Assembly (NCBI GenBank): GCA_025617745.1
Contig: CM046856.1
Location: forward strand, 49,852,873 to 49,916,872
DNA: 64,000 nt
Origin: Heliocidaris erythrogramma
Taxonomy: Eukaryota; Echinodermata; Echinoidea; Camarodonta; Echinometridae
Direction: 5' to 3'
A model generated the notes under the pieces. That model did no database searches. It saw only the letters and a program-made list of their open reading frames with translations, and was not told the origin of the DNA. Below, in pieces: positions 1-12,800 of this stretch. A program made the position numbers and the translations under genes. The stretch's first letter is position 1, and each line of letters opens with the position of its first letter.

Positions 1-284
1 AAATGCTTTTAAACTTCCTTTGACATATTTGAATGCTTTGATGATTGCACTTTATTTCTTTTAACATATTTATGCTAAGATACATGTAGGTAGGCCTGCA
101 TGATAACTGGGTTTAATATATACCAGAGATGATTTTATTGGACTTTTATAGTTCTACATTTGTACATAAAGTATAATTTTTTTTTGTTCAGTGTGCAGAT
201 TAATAACTAAACATTTATTAAACAGAATTGAAAACACTTTATCATCACTTACTGACAATGATAATAATTTAGATTTATATTGCA

Positions 285-572
285 TTTATACATCCATGAT
301 GTCTCTAAGCACTTTACAGATATACCATCAATAACCCTGGTCATTGGATTCAGGCTTGCCCATACACAATGTATACACATTCCCATCTTTCTGGTGAGCA
401 TTCCAGTCAGGCATCATTTTTACAGACATGCACAATGTTTAACAACCACGATGACTTAGGGAAAGAGAAGCAACGTAGATAAAATGCCTTTTTTAAGGAC
501 TGGAGTCCATACTGGGGATCAATCCCAAGACCTTTGCCTATCCAGTCAAACGTTTAAACCACTTCCCTTAGT
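285..572 (-). repeat. tRNA-headed SINE remnant
   Basis: Read on the minus strand from 572, there is a box A-like stretch (aagggaagtggtttaaacg) and, about 35 bases on, a box B-like gggattgatcccc. A body with a run of A/T follows. It is too diverged for a functional tRNA. Confidence 0.45.
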
Positions 573-657
573 CAGTGATTCACCTTCTTGTATTCATTAT
601 TTATTTCCATGAGATGAAGATATGTTACAATCCTTGAAATTGTTTGATATTGTAAAG

Positions 658-836
658 GTATGAACACAGAGAACTGGACAGTGCTAGAACCTGGCTGGAA
701 CCAGTTGAGACCAGTTTTCACCAGTTTGATGAAGTTCATGTACTTGGAGGTGCACACCTCGCCTTCATGCCAATGGACTACAACCTTACTGAGCCCGTCT
801 CAATTGAGGTTGGCCAGTTTTATGGAGATACAACTG
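658..836 (+). CDS. Exon 1 (module 1, beta half)
   Basis: Acceptor tgtaaag precedes it and donor gtaagc follows. It reads RTWLEPV, then FDEVHVLGGAHLAF and GDTTG, the same order as in exon 38 (CRTWLLPV, YVFDELSLRGKAHLA, GDTSG). The first base completes a codon begun upstream of the window, and the exon ends in phase 1. Confidence 0.75.
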
Positions 837-3800
837 GTAAGCAGTTAGACCTGCTCTTGATGAAAAACCTCAAAGTTTGCCATTGCCACATGAATTCATG
901 ATTATGCTACATAATGTATATTGCTGTTTAGCTACTGTACATGTATGTGCATTGATGTTGCAAGTATGTTGTACTATATTCTTCAGAAGGCTCTTGCATT
1001 TATCTATTTATTATGCCTCCGCCCACCGAAGGTGGGTGCCGGAGGCATTATGTTTTCGGGTTGTCCGTCCGTCCGTCCGCGTGTGCGTCCGTGCGTCCGT
1101 GTGTCCCACTTCTCGATCGTTACCGCGATATCTGAAGAATCATTTGAGGTAAGAACCTCAAACTTGGTACTAGTATGTATCCCCATACGAAGATGAACTG
1201 ATTAGATTTTGGGGTAAGTAAGTCAAAGGTCAGAGGTCACAGAGGTCAATTTACATGAAATTATATGAAATTACTGGTTTTTAGCACTGTTACCTTGATA
1301 TATCAAGAACTGTTTGAGGTAGGAACTTCAAACTTGGTACTAGTATGTATCCCTATACGAAGATGAACTGATTAGATTTTAGGGTAAGTAAGTCAAAGGT
1401 CAGAGGTCACAGAGGTCAATTTACATGAAATTACATGAAATTCTTGGTTTTTAGCACCGTTACCGCGATTTTTGAAGAACTGTTTGAGGTAAGAACTTCA
1501 AACTTGGTGTGTCCCACTTCTCGATCGTTACCGCGATATCTGAAGAATCATTTGAGGTAAGAACCTCAAACTTGGTACTAGTATGTATCCCCATACGAAG
1601 ATGAACTGATTAGATTTTGGGGTAAGTAAGTCAAAGGTCAGAGGTCACAGAGGGCAATTTACATGAAATTATATGAAATTACTGGTTTTTAGCACCGTTA
1701 CCTTGATATATCAAGAACTGTTTGAGGTAGGAACTTCAAACTTGGTACTAGTATGTATCCCTATACGAAGATGAACTGATTAGATTTTAGGGTAAGTAAG
1801 TCAAAGGTCAGAGGTCACAGAGGTCAATTTACATGAAATTATATGAAATTACTGGTTTTTAGCACCGTTACCTTGATATATCAAGAACTGTTTGAGGTAG
1901 GAACTTCAAACTTGGTACTAGTATGTATCCCTATACGAAGATGAACTGATTAGATTTTAGGGTAAGTAAGTCAAAGGTCAGAGGTCACAGAGGTCAATTT
2001 ACATGAAATTACATGAAATTACTGGTTTTTAGCACCGTTACCGCGATATCTCAAGAACTGTTTGAGGTAAGAACTTCAAACTTGGTACCAGTATGTATCC
2101 CCATAGAAAGAGGAACTGATTAGATTTTGGGGTAGGTAGGTCAAAGTTCAGAGGTCACAGAGGTCAATTTACATGAAATTACATGAAATTACTGGTTTTT
2201 ACCCTCGTTTCTTACCTTTTTTATCACCATATCTCAACTATTTTGTATTCATGACTAGGAGGAGATAAAGTGATCAAACTTTTGGGTTTAATATAAAGGT
2301 GTAAGGTCAAATGTCAAAGAGGCCAATTAATATGTAGAGGATTTTTATTCTGGTTATCACCAGGGATTTAAGACTTCCGGATTTTTTTTAATTTAAGAAA
2401 CATTTCCGGGTTTTTTCTGTGACTTGTTATGTGTTGAAGGCATTATCGTACTTTCGTGTGCATTAACCTAGTGGCAGAAAAAAAATCTTGCAAATGAAAT
2501 ATAGTCTTGTACGGGCTGTTTCACATGAAGTATGTTAATATAGCGTGAAGTGGTTCTCGTACGCACAGCACGAATTTTGTATAAAAATCCTGGTATGTGT
2601 GGACAAGTGCTATGGACTGTAAAACCATGCGCTTTACTAAAATTCGCGTAACAGCCACGTAATGATTTTGTATTTTGAACGTGCGGCGACAGGAAAAGTG
2701 GACTGATGTATGAGACTATACGTTCTGGATCATGCATTGTCAGGACTACTGCATTGCGAAACTAGCGCTAGCACACGTGCACAGCGATATTGTGCTGTAT
2801 ATTGTGTACTGTCGACGTCGCGTATCGCATGCATATCACTCAGCTGCACAGATACGTTACGACTTTGTGATAGCGTTTCAACTTCGTTTCCTGATTTTCT
2901 TTTGCCTCTTATTGGAATAAAAAATCAAAATGGAAGTGGACAGGACTGCAAATATAGCGAAAATCGACATAGGAATCAAGAATACCGGTAAGTGGAATTG
3001 GAAATGGACAGAGGAGAAGGATGCGAACGGAGGATTCTTGAGCGATTACGTTCGGACACCTACACTTGACTGAATCACTGCGCTGGGATCGTCAAATATT
3101 TTCCGAATTTTTTTTTGCTACCCACTTACATCCCTGTATCACAATATTTCAAGAACAGTTTAAGCCATCAACTGAATTTAGGCGGAGGCATTTAGGAGAC
3201 ACAGTCGCATTCATCTCGTTTCATCTGGTTTGGATTAATTTTAAAAAGTGGATAGCAGCCAGGCAGAACATTATTTTAATTACATGTAATTTGTTTTATG
3301 CCAAGAATTTTTTTTGTAGTAAATATTTGTTTTTCCAGTTAGTGACATCGCTTTTATGATATAGACATTTATATTAATTATGGTTTCCATGTAGCCCTTT
3401 CCACTGGCTGCTATTCATTCAAGCATTTTGCTTAAGATAGCTGGCCCCTGCATTTCTGTTATTTCTACTTGTTCATTTCGATGTATAATCATGTCTTTAT
3501 TCTGTTGTCATTATTTAACTGTCAAATCTTTGAATTTGAACAATTATGTTGTATACTACAATTGTAAATTTGTTATTTGATTTGACAATAAATGCAGAAA
3601 CTCCTGCAAAAAAAAAAATTATTAGCAATTTTTGTGAAGATTTACATTAAATAGTTCATATTTTGAATACATTTTTTTTCATGATGTATATTATTACCTT
3701 GATTTCCTAGCATAGTTGCCATGTTTTCAGTATTTAAATTCAAGTCTACACTATCATAGACTCCTCTAAATCCTTAAGTGCATGTATTATGAAACTATCG

Positions 3801-6800
3801 ATCAAGAATGTATTAGTATGAGGATTTAATCAAATTTTCTTATTCTTGTCCAGGTTATATCCACCTGGGATTCAAACAGTCCATGTCCATCAATATCACT
3901 CATCCTGACATCTCATTCAACACCCGGGTCTATGAAGAAGGGAGTCTGCTGATGCCTTCTCGGGCATTCTTCAAAGGAGTTGAGCTTGTGTCTTCTGGAA
4001 ATGTTAGTTACTTAATCTTATCATTCTATTTTTAAAGTGTTGGACATTGTAAAGGCAGTTCATTTTGAATAAAAAAAATTAGCTTGAGACGAAAAGCACA
4101 CAGAAAAAATTTACATTGCATGTTGTACTTGTTTGTGAACTGAAGAGCTTTTTTTATCAAGTCTTATTATACATGTAATTATAGATTTTCTGTTGCATGC
4201 AATTGTGTTTATATTTCTGGAATTGTGATAATAATATGATAATAAAATGTCTTCCCTATACCTTCTGTCATTTTTGCTACATGTACATATCAATACTATA
4301 TTTGTTTTCTAATTCCCATTTGCTTATACTTTCTGAACTTGTTCTGAAAGATCAACTGATTTATATCCCTTTCCCTCACATTATATGATTTAGACATTTA
4401 TCCACTACTCACTCCTCTTTCTACCATTCACTCTATCCCTTTTTATCCCATCTAATATTCGTTTTCATTTCTCTTTGCTGAATCTCTTTGATGTCAAATC
4501 TCCCCATCTTGTTCTCTTCCAGGCTGCAGGCTTGTTTTATGTGGTTCTCTTTATCCCTTTCCCCCTCTTTCTGTTCTTTAATTAATATATCTCTGTATGA
4601 TTCACTTTACCTTAACCCCTACCATGCCGTGGGCGGCAAATCCCACCCAAAAATTTGAGTGTTGAACATTTTGTTTAGGCTCAGAATGGCTTGAAAATCA
4701 TTCCTCATACAGAAACTTGTGCCGTAATTAAGTATTATGTTTATTCCTATGCAATATATCTTTGCCCAGTTCGCTCAAGAGAAAACGCATTAAAAGTTAA
4801 TATTTAACTCTTGAAAGTTCGTTTTTGACAATTGCTCAAAAATCCGGTGGCATGGAAGGGGTTAATGTATTGTTCTCTCTCTCCTTCAATCTTTGTTAGT
4901 CTCTTTCATTTACTTCTCTGCTCAATATTTTTCTTAGGTTGCAGGAATTAATGACTTGTTTGTCTTTGATGGTGGTTCTGTTCGTTTGGATGCCAATAGT
5001 AGCCTTGGTTATGATAGCAATCCTAGAGAGTATAACCTGTCCAGTCTTCATGTCCAAGATGGAGGTGTGTTCTGGTTGGAGAGTGTAGCTGTGTGTGATA
5101 GCATGAGCCTCACTGCTCACAATATAACTGTAAGTTTCAACACCAGAAGCCTTTTATCAGTTATATAGATACAGATCATCTCCCAGGAGATAGCAAATAG
5201 TCCTGTTTCTTAGATTTTTCAAACCCTTAATTTGTTCTCTAGTGATATTTTTTTTTTGAAACAAATTTACTCACTTTCTTCTGCATAACATATTTGATGC
5301 CATGTAGTAATACACTTGCGTATTATGTGGTTCATGTATCATTCTAAATTCTAAATTGAAATAATTATTTATCCTAATATAAGGTGCATTTCATAGCTAA
5401 TGCCTAGTTTACATTTGGCCTGCGATTTGTCTACGGAGCCCGTATCCTGCCCGTATCCCCTTTTCTGTGCGGCCTCGGAGGTAGGAGGAGGCTGTGAGAT
5501 TTTCGTACGGATTCATGGGCTTTTTTTATGAAAAATATTTATACCTTTGTTCAAAATGTCTCAAAGGTTGAACATTTGTAAACTAGTTTCTAATTTGGTC
5601 ATATTGTATTTACTGCAATAAATCATATATACCTACCTATTATGCCTGTAGTCTTGACTACGGGACCCCTTCGAGAATTTAACACACATGAGTCACAATA
5701 TTGTGCGCACCCCCCGTAATCCTATTGTCCCCTTCGCCACTCACGCGCGTCAACACGCTACGGCCATCTTCCTCTTTCTTGCTCGCCCCCGACGAGATAG
5801 GACGTATAGTCACAGCGCTCCTGAAATCAGGTCGTATAGTATCCTTTAGGTGCGCTTTTTCGCACATTTAAAGCACTTTTAGGTACCTATATTCGCTTAG
5901 ATTATAGTACTGTGTGTTTTAGTAGTCACTTTTGCCGATTGCAAGGGATTTTTGATATCCTTTTCTTGGCATTTATTTTTCCCTTTCACGGTCAGCCCCA
6001 CGTAGATATTTCTGTGTGTTTGCGGGTGTTCCGTTTGTCACCGAGCCTTTGGGTTCGGTGTTTGTTCTAACGGTTTTTTGGCTGTGAAAATCTTTTGTGC
6101 GTATCTCCCAAATAAATTTTACTTTTATTTTACTGCATTCAGTTGAAGTATTTCTTATTTTGAAAAGTATACTTTATTGTCTGTTTTATTGCAGTGGTAT
6201 GAATTCGCTGAGACCAGAGGGGGGGGCGGTTGTTTCCTGTACGGTAGCGTTCACTCGCTCTGATCCGTTAGGGGAGACGCGCCCCACTACTGCAGGGCAA
6301 CCCACGGGCTTAGTCCATGTTGGTCTGGGTTCTCAAACCATAGCCCCGTGCTAACGCCATATGGGGAACGAGTACTTTCTGGGCTGTCTCAGGTGCCAGC
6401 TGATGGGAATGCTCGAGCTAACAATTATGGACGCTCTTCGGAGCAACAGGTGTTTTCACCTGAGTGCGTGACTACTAGTGCTCCCCTATTGCTGCTTTCG
6501 AGCGGTCCAATAGCGGGTTCACACGCCTTTAGTAGTCATCGGGCACATACAGAGTCATCTCGGTCTGCCCACGCACTGGGAGCTTTTAGCTCCCAACCCA
6601 TGGCTACTGCATCTTCTTGCTTAGCCAATATGGGTGATTTGGGCGATTCTCTAGGCTTACGCCATGAGCGCTCCAATCCCTTTTTGGGAAGTGAACGTCC
6701 CTCCGCGGAGGGATCGGTTCGTGTTTCCGAAGTGGCTTCGGAGATCCGAACGAATCCGATTAAGCGTTCTAACAAAAGGGTTTCGGCTACGACTCTTGTC

Positions 6801-9800
6801 GAGCCAGCCAAGAAAAAGGCCAAGAAGAGGGCAAAAAGTGGCAAGGCTTTGCTGGCCTCTTGCCCGTCTGGCCTGGCTAACCCAGCTAGCTCCTCTCAAG
6901 CTGACATGTTCAGCATGATGCGGGCTTTTGCTCAGAATCAGGGTTGGTCCTTGTACCGGCTACTTCAACCCTGACTTCTGTCCCTATTCAGGGGTCTGAC
7001 TTTGAGACTAATCAGCCTTTTGTGTTGGATTCGTCTTTGTCTGAGTCGGTTTCGCATTCGCATGGGCGAGGAGACTTTCGTTGAACCATGCGGGGCTCTG
7101 CCTGCTGAGGCCTTTGTTAGCGTTCCTTTGTCTCTTTCCACTCGGGTGGAACCAGATTTGGAGGTGGCCTCTCAAGCTTCGTTTTTGAATCGCTTGGGCA
7201 GGCGGAGTCTCAATCGCTCGCCCTCTGTGGGGTGGAAGCGATTGCTTTGTTATCCAGATATCTCTCTGAATTTTAGTCAACCCGCGCGCAGGGTTCGACT
7301 TCGCGTTGGCGTTCCTTTGCCGGGTCATCCCGGTCCGCCCTTGCTCTGGGCGCCTTGGCGTCCGGCCCATGGCTGTTGCATCTCCTTGCTCGGCCGATAT
7401 GGGTAATTGGTGCGCGTCTTTGGGTTCAATACCCTCAGCGCACTTCTCCCATAAAGGGAGGTGAGCGTCCCTCAGCGGAGGGTTCGGTTCGTGTTCCCGA
7501 AGGGCTTCAGGGATCCGAACGAAACCGAATAAACGCTCTGAAAAGCGGGTTTCGACTTAGGCTCTTTTTGGGCCAATCAGAAGCCTAGGAAAGGGGCTAA
7601 AAGAGGCAAGGCTTTGCCTGCCTCTTGCCCATCGGGTTTAGCTAACCCTCCGGTCTCTCAAGCTGAGATGTTCAGTGTGAGATGGGCTTTGCCCAGACTC
7701 AGGGTTGGTCCCTTGTACCAGGATTCACATCCCCTGCTCTTGTCCCTTTTTTGGGTCGGACATCGAGACTAATTAGCCTTTTATGGTTTATTCTTCTTTG
7801 TCTGTGATGGGATCACATGCGCCTCCTAGTCTCGCAGCCTCGGGGCTCCGTCGGGTGAGGAGGCTTATGGCGGTTCATGCGTGAATCCGACCGTTTCGGC
7901 CTTTGTTCGTGATTCTTTGTCACGATCATTTCAGGTGGATCCAGTTTTGGAAGCGGCCTCTCAAGCTTCGGTTTCCGAATCGCTGGGGCAGGCAGAGCCT
8001 TAGTTGCTCTCCCTTTGTGGGGTAGAAGCGATTGCTTTGTTCTAAACTTTCCCTGACTTTTAGTCAACCCGCGCGCAGGGTTCGACTTTGCTTGGGTTCA
8101 GGCAGCGGGATTCCTCCGAGCGTTTTTCTCTTGCGGAGGATTTCTAGCTGGATTTTGGACGCATTGAAGCGGTGCTTCTTTTGAGCGTCATGTTTGGTTT
8201 GCAGTGGTCATAGTTTTCCACTGCAGCTGCCTCGGTCATGTTCCGTCGCAGAGTATTGGTTGGTGGCTGTCTTCGTTCCTTTCTCCCCGCTTGGGAGGCC
8301 ATCTCCGGGGACGCTTTTGTTCTCTTTGACGGACGAGACGGATTCTTCATAGATCCGCTCCCCGGAGGTGATATAGGAACTTGGTCACCTCACAGGCTGT
8401 CTTTTTCCCTTTCTCCGACTTTTGTTATTCCCAAGCCGCTCGGGAAAACTTCAGTACATTTTCGGATGGAGACTCTCGCCTCCATTCTCCCGTTGATCAA
8501 GAGGAAGGACTACGCGGTCTTGATAGTTTTCGAAGATGCGTATTTCCACTTTCCCGTTCATCGCGCTTTGCGCGATCTTCTGGGGTTTTTCTTCCTCTCA
8601 GAGACTTATCGTTTTCGCACTCTTCCCTTCGGGCAGTGCCCAGTCCCTCGGGTTCTTACTCAGGTTGTATCCGTGCTGGCAGCATCTCTGAGGCGATGCG
8701 GCCTTCGGCTATTTTTGCTACCTGGACGATTGGCTTCTCCTAGCGGAGTTGCGCAATTGTTTGTTGGGCGAGACTAGTTTGCTCGTCAATCTTACTCAAG
8801 ACTTAGGTTTCCTAATAAATTGGGAAAAGTCAGAGTTAGTTCCCACTCGCAGCCCAGTTTTTCTGGGGGCGGTGTTAGACATAAGGAATCAGTTGGCTCG
8901 GCCCAGATGAGACAGGATTCTCACCATTGTCTCTGCGGCTCGCAAGCTCTTGCTGGCCAGAAGAGTCTCGGCCAGACAGTGGCTTCAGTTTCTAGGTTAT
9001 CTAGCCAGTCTAGTCGATGTTTTAGAGGACTGCCGGCTCCTCATGAGACCCTTTCAGAGACATCTCCTCAGGTTCTTCAAGCCGGGAAAAGACTCTCTTT
9101 TGGTCTGGATTCCAGTACCAGTAAGGATCAAGTCTCTTCTCTCTTGTTGGACGAGCGAGGTGTTTCTCGCGCGAGGCAGGTCCTTCTCTGCCCCTCTTCC
9201 ATCGATATCGTTTTCGACGGACGCCTCTCGGTTGGGGTGGGGAGGACACTGCAACGGCAGCACGGTTGCGGGGGATTGGTCTCAGCTTGGGACTCTTCCT
9301 CATATCAATGTCCTGGAGTTTATGGCAGTTCTGTTGACCTTGCTCCATTTCAGAAGTCGACTTCTCAGTCGTTCGGTTCTGATTCTCACGGACAATGTTA
9401 CTGTGGCGGCATATATCAATCGGCAGGGAGGCACTCGTTCGGTTGCCCTGAATGCCCTAGCAGCTCAGCTGTGGAGGTGGTGTCGTCGCATGGCAATCAC
9501 ACCCGTGGCCTCTTTCATCCCCGGTCGGGAAAACCTCATTGCGGATTTTCTGTCTCGGGGCAGGTATCTTCCATCGGAATGGACGCTCCATCCGGAGGTA
9601 TTTTGCCGCATTCGCAGTTGCCTAGGTCCACTGGAAGTGGATCTATTTGCGTCGGTGCTAAATCACCAGCTGCCGAAGTATTGCTCCCGTGTTCGCGATC
9701 AGGGAGCATGGGCTCTCGATGCTTTCTCCCTCAGCTGGGAGAACCTTCAGGGATTCGCCTTTCCTACCTTCCAACTGATTCCACGTGTCTTGCGGAAAAT

Positions 9801-12800
9801 CAGGGAAGATCGGGCGCGGGTGCTCGTAATAGCTCCCTTTTGGCCCAGGAGGAATTGGTTTCCAGAACTTATGAGCCTCCTAAGGGCTCAACCGTTCGTT
9901 CTCCCGTTAAGAGCGGATCTGGTGTTACAGCCCCTATCGGGGATTCTTCACCACAGTCCGGAGTCTCTTCATTTGACTGCTTGGCCCCTGTCAGGGAATC
10001 TGCAAGACAGTCGGGTCTCTCTGATAGAGCCGCGGACTTTTTAATGTCCAGTCGTAGGGTTTCTACTAGGGAAATTTACAATTCCCGTCTCTTGGTCTTT
10101 TTCCTTTGGTGCAAAGAGAGAAATCAAACCCCTTCTAAGGCTCCTATTGGTTCAATTGCGGATTTCTTAATCTCGTTATTTGACAAAGGGAGATCTATCT
10201 CTACTATCCGAGGCTACCGTTCGGCGATCGGGGCCATTCATTCGGGTTTCTCGGATGGTTCGGGGATTTCCAATTCCCCGCTACTAAGTGGTTTGATTCG
10301 TTCGTTCTTTCTGAAACGACCTTCTTTTTCTAAGTTAGTGCCGTCTTGGAGTCTGCCTAAGGTCCTGGAGGCCTTGGCGAAACCTCCTTTCGAACCGTTA
10401 GGTGAAGCTTCGCTTCATCATCTTACGGTTAAGACGCTCTTTTTGGTAGCTATTGCCTCTGGGCAGAGGCGCAGTACTCTTCATGCTCTCTGTCTTACTC
10501 CTGGGAGAGAAAAGGCGTTAGATTGATTCCTAGGGCTTCTTTTGTTGCCAAGAATCAGACAGCTGCCTCTGGCCCTGTTGAGATTTTTCTTTGTCCGCTT
10601 TCTGACTTTTCTTCGGTGCGTGAGGACAAAGTTTGGTGTCCTGTAAGGGCTCTCAAATGGTATATTGATAAGACTAAGTCTTATCGTAAGGATGATCAGT
10701 TGTTCCTGATCACTAGAGAGCCTTTTTCTCCTGCCTCTCTTGATTCCATCTCTAGATGGATCGTTGAAGCTATTAGGGCCGCTGGCTCAGAGGCTCTTTT
10801 ATCCGACAGTAAGCCTCGTGCTCATGATACTCGTAGTGTCAGCACTTCTTGGGCTCTGTTTCAAGGTGTGGCGCTTGTTGATATTTTGAAGGCTGCTTAT
10901 TGGCGTTCGCCCAATTCCTTCATTTCTTGCTACCTTAGGGATGTTCCCGCAGGTGAAGTTTTGTTTGCGTCAGCCACCTTGAAGGCCGCTGTGTCTTCTT
11001 TGTAGTCTTTGGTGTAATCCTATTCCCTTCTGCTCGAAACATGCCTCCCGGTCTTTGAGTTGGCGCTGGTCTGGCATAATAGGTAGGTATATATGATTTA
11101 TTGCAGTAAATTTGTAAAATCAGCACTGATTTTCTTATTTACTATATAAATCTATATATCTACCTATGACCCTCCCTCCTTCCCCTCACCTTGCAAGCAA
11201 CATGTTTCTACTTGGGATTGCTCGCAAAAGAGGAAGATGGCCGTAGCGTGTTGACGCGCGTGAGTGGCGAAGGGGACAATAGGATTACGGGGGGTGCGCA
11301 CAATATTGTGACTCATGTGTGTTAAATTCTCGAAGGGGTCCCGTAGTCAAGACTACAGGCATAATAGGTAGGTATATAGATTTATATAGTAAATAAGAAA
11401 ATCAGTGCTGATTTTACAAGTTATTTGTAATAACTGCATATATATTGTGTTTAATTGTGATATAAATAGGTGTATGGAGGTGGTCACTTTCAGTCTAACG
11501 TGGGTCTCAATATATCTACCTCTCATCTTTTTGCGCTCTACTCTGGGGGAGAAATCAACCTAGACCATTCTGGTTTTAAGACCCAGTCTTCCATCGAGCA
11601 CGGATCTACGATGGTTAGAGGTCCGGGCCAGGGCTATGGTAAGACTCCAAAGATTTAATTTTTTGAAGACAATGCATGTTAAGTAAAAAAATTAAACTGT
11701 CTCCAACCAGATAGAGAGAAAAGTCAGCTGTGATTAACTAATCGCTGTGGATCAAGCACAAATATTGGACAAAAATGAACCAGAGAAGTAAAAATTTTAG
11801 CAAATGAAATGATTAGGAAATTGTTTGAAAGGAGGTCATGTACACATTGTTCTTCGTCATTATAAACTATGCTATTCTATTTTGGCACAAAAATGATATC
11901 TCCATTATCTTAAAACGTAATCTTGCTTGTGCTCCTGTGAATACACAATCAGAGGATGTAAATTGCCAGGAGAGCTTGTTGCAGGATTTACTTCATTTTT
12001 CTCAACTATCTCTGGGATAAAGAGTTTGAGATTTACAGGGAAGTTGGTAGTACACTGTACTGCATTTTAATTCATATTATTCCTCTGGCCATAGAACAAA
12101 ATACATTTTGTAACTCTTGTTATTTAAGACAGTGGTCCTAATTGTGTAGAAATCATTTTAATGTAGTGTTTAGACTAATGCAAAAATTAATAGTTATGCA
12201 CCTAATGCATTTTCTCGACCAACATTTCTGATTACCATTAAAACAATGCAGGTGACATGTCATCAGGTGGTAGTGGTGGAGGTCATGGTGGTAGTGGAGG
12301 TCAGGGATCAGGACAGTCTCTTGTTGGTCTAGCCTATGGATCCATCTATGAACCCACTGATTGTGGCAGTGCAGGAGGTTATGGACAGGACTATGGTAAG
12401 CATTCCTCCAGCATTTACCAGTTTTCATGAAAGAAGTTTGAATCAGTTAAGGTTTCCCAGCTATCCTGGAAATCTGAGAATCAGGGGGAAAATGAGTAAC
12501 TTATTTTTCCGTTCCGTGAAAAGTCCAGAAATTTGAGAAAAATCAGGGGGAAAATGGGGGAGTTTTGTTTTCATGAAATGCAGGGAACCGTGCAGTATAT
12601 TACCCTTTTTAAAGTGCAGAAGTTATCATTACTGATACAGTCATGTGTGGATTGCTACATGTAACTCTTGTTATTTAAGACAGTGGTCCTAATTGTGTAG
12701 AAATCATTTTAATGTAGTGTTTAGACTAATGCAAAAATCAGACTGAGGGATTTAAGGGTCCGTTATTGATATAGATATAGATATGTTAAGCAATCTGTCA

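Larger units (their letters stand above)
5608..11419 (+). mobile_element. DIRS-type tyrosine-recombinase retrotransposon, full length, defective
   Basis: It has inverted terminal repeats (5627-5777 and 11227-11377, identical over 151 bp), an internal complementary region at 11074-11166, and in order a gag-like region, reverse transcriptase, RNase H, a DAM-methyltransferase-like domain and a tyrosine recombinase, all on the plus strand. GT flanks both ends and no longer target duplication is seen, as expected for recombinase-mediated integration. Several frame breaks and one in-frame stop mean it is not coding-competent as written. It sits in intron 3 of the host gene, ending about 50 bp before exon 4. 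Confidence 0.93.

Noticed and set aside
8820-10526. A single 568-codon protein
   Set aside because: Most of this frame is the out-of-phase shadow of RT/RNase H/methyltransferase. Only the last third is recombinase.
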